NCBI RefSeq assembly: GCF_900112245.1
Contig: NZ_FOYX01000001.1
Span: 1,537,856 to 1,601,855 of the forward strand
Reading direction: 5' to 3'
Origin: Maribacter stanieri
GTDB taxonomy: Bacteria; Bacteroidota; Bacteroidia; Flavobacteriales; Flavobacteriaceae
DNA: 64,000 nucleotides
Shown here: positions 63,530-64,000 of the stretch, one piece after another
How the letters are laid out: each line of letters starts with the position of its first letter
Position numbering within the stretch: the stretch's first letter is position 1
Made by a program: the position numbers and the translations under genes
Notes under the pieces: model-generated
Told to the model about the DNA's origin: nothing
Databases searched by the model: none
The model's input: only the letters and a program-made list of their open reading frames with translations

Positions 63530-64000
63530 ATGGGTAAGAAAATTTTGAAAATTGTAGGAGTTCTATTAATACTAATAATAGTAGTGTTAATTGCCGCTCC
63601 TTTTTTCTTGGAGGCAAAGATTGGGGATATTATTAAGAACAATGTCAATAAAAATGTAAATGCAACGCTAGACTTTTCTGAAGCTAATCTAAGTTTGGTT
63701 AGTAGTTTTCCAAATGCTGAGGTTGCTTTTAAAGATGTTGTGTTGATTAACAAAGCTCCGTTTGAAGGAGATACCTTGTTCAAGGCGACCAATTTAGAAT
63801 TGACCATGGGTATTATGCAGCTGTTTAAAGGTACGGGAGAATCAATAGCGATTAACAATATTTATCTAGACGATGCCTTGGTAAACGTTGTTGTCGATAA
63901 AGAAGAAAATGCAAATTATGATATTGCCATTGCTTCGGAAACGACTACAACAGTGGAGGAGCCAAGTACTACTGACGGATTTTCATTTGACTTACAGTCT
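63530..64000 (+). CDS. AsmA family protein, N-terminal part (partial)
   Basis: The reading frame opens at an ATG at 63530 and runs past the window end (157 codons visible). The start is a membrane anchor (about 4-27, KIVGVLLILIIVVLIAAPFF) followed by FLEAKIGDIIKNNVNKNVNATLDFSEANLSLVSSFPNAEVAFKDV, the AsmA N-terminal pattern in which the protein projects into the periplasm as a lipid-transfer or assembly factor. It follows the queuosine transporter after 35 bases. The C-terminal part is missing only because of the window edge. Confidence 0.85.
   Translation, partial: MGKKILKIVGVLLILIIVVLIAAPFFLEAKIGDIIKNNVNKNVNATLDFSEANLSLVSSFPNAEVAFKDVVLINKAPFEGDTLFKATNLELTMGIMQLFKGTGESIAINNIYLDDALVNVVVDKEENANYDIAIASETTTTVEEPSTTDGFSFDLQS

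Overview
The window is a stretch of AT-rich chromosome from a member of the Bacteroidota, most likely a marine Flavobacteriaceae (Maribacter, Zobellia or Cellulophaga-like; the genus is inference). Reasons: a full-length SprA type IX secretion translocon, two PorP/SprF proteins, a gliding-type C-terminal domain on a large adhesin, a HPPK-deoxynucleoside kinase fusion, a malic enzyme with a phosphotransacetylase-like tail, and repeated TAnnTTTG minus-7 promoter boxes typical of the phylum. No rRNA, CRISPR array, insertion sequence, prophage or integrase was seen. The content is largely conserved core chromosome with two accessory-looking blocks: an exporter cluster and an adhesin cassette. No intergenic gap exceeds about 205 bases.

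Layout. 1-3.5 kb: the 3' end of cytochrome oxidase subunit I with its terminator, a DUF2807 secreted protein and a convergent acyl-CoA oxidase-like flavoenzyme. 3.6-18.9 kb: ruvB-queG, an SLC45-like sugar transporter, maeB, ruvA-sprA, then gcvH, a VanZ-like protein and a TonB energy transducer. 19-25.3 kb: a periplasmic metallo-beta-lactamase-fold protein on the minus strand, then a respiratory block: heme O synthase, two subunit III proteins, subunit IV, a cysteine-free Sco-like protein, Sco, DUF420 and a tiny CxxC membrane protein. 25.4-34.9 kb: a MacAB/TolC-type exporter cluster with four FtsX-like permeases, two membrane-fusion proteins, one ATPase and one TolC.

35-46.9 kb: tsaB, then a minus-strand run (MscS channel, DUF255 thioredoxin protein, dodecin, Nfu-type Fe-S protein), a stand-alone PorP/SprF protein, a von Willebrand lipoprotein, a TPR histidine kinase with its LytTR regulator, a gamma carbonic anhydrase-like protein and fabD. 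47-54 kb: a T9SS cassette of Calx-beta/DUF11 adhesin, PorP/SprF protein and OmpA-like protein. 54-64 kb: Nramp-like transporter, SanA-like protein, tRNA-Gly and tRNA-Leu, mutS, a SPOUT RNA methyltransferase, folK-dNK, sppA, a queuosine-precursor transporter and the start of an AsmA-like protein.

How the genes work together. Oxidase subunits and their heme and copper assembly factors form one functional group, though subunit I lies 20 kb from subunits III and IV. SprA, the PorP proteins and the adhesin cassette form the secretion and gliding group. QueG and the YhhQ-type transporter both serve queuosine metabolism. RuvA, RuvB and MutS are DNA maintenance. The parts most worth a second look are the asymmetric exporter cluster with its AATC-repeat leader, the cysteine-free Sco paralogue and 72-residue CxxC protein in the oxidase block, and the Nramp-like protein without the usual metal-binding motifs. 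All functional calls rest on motif recognition by eye, not on database searches.
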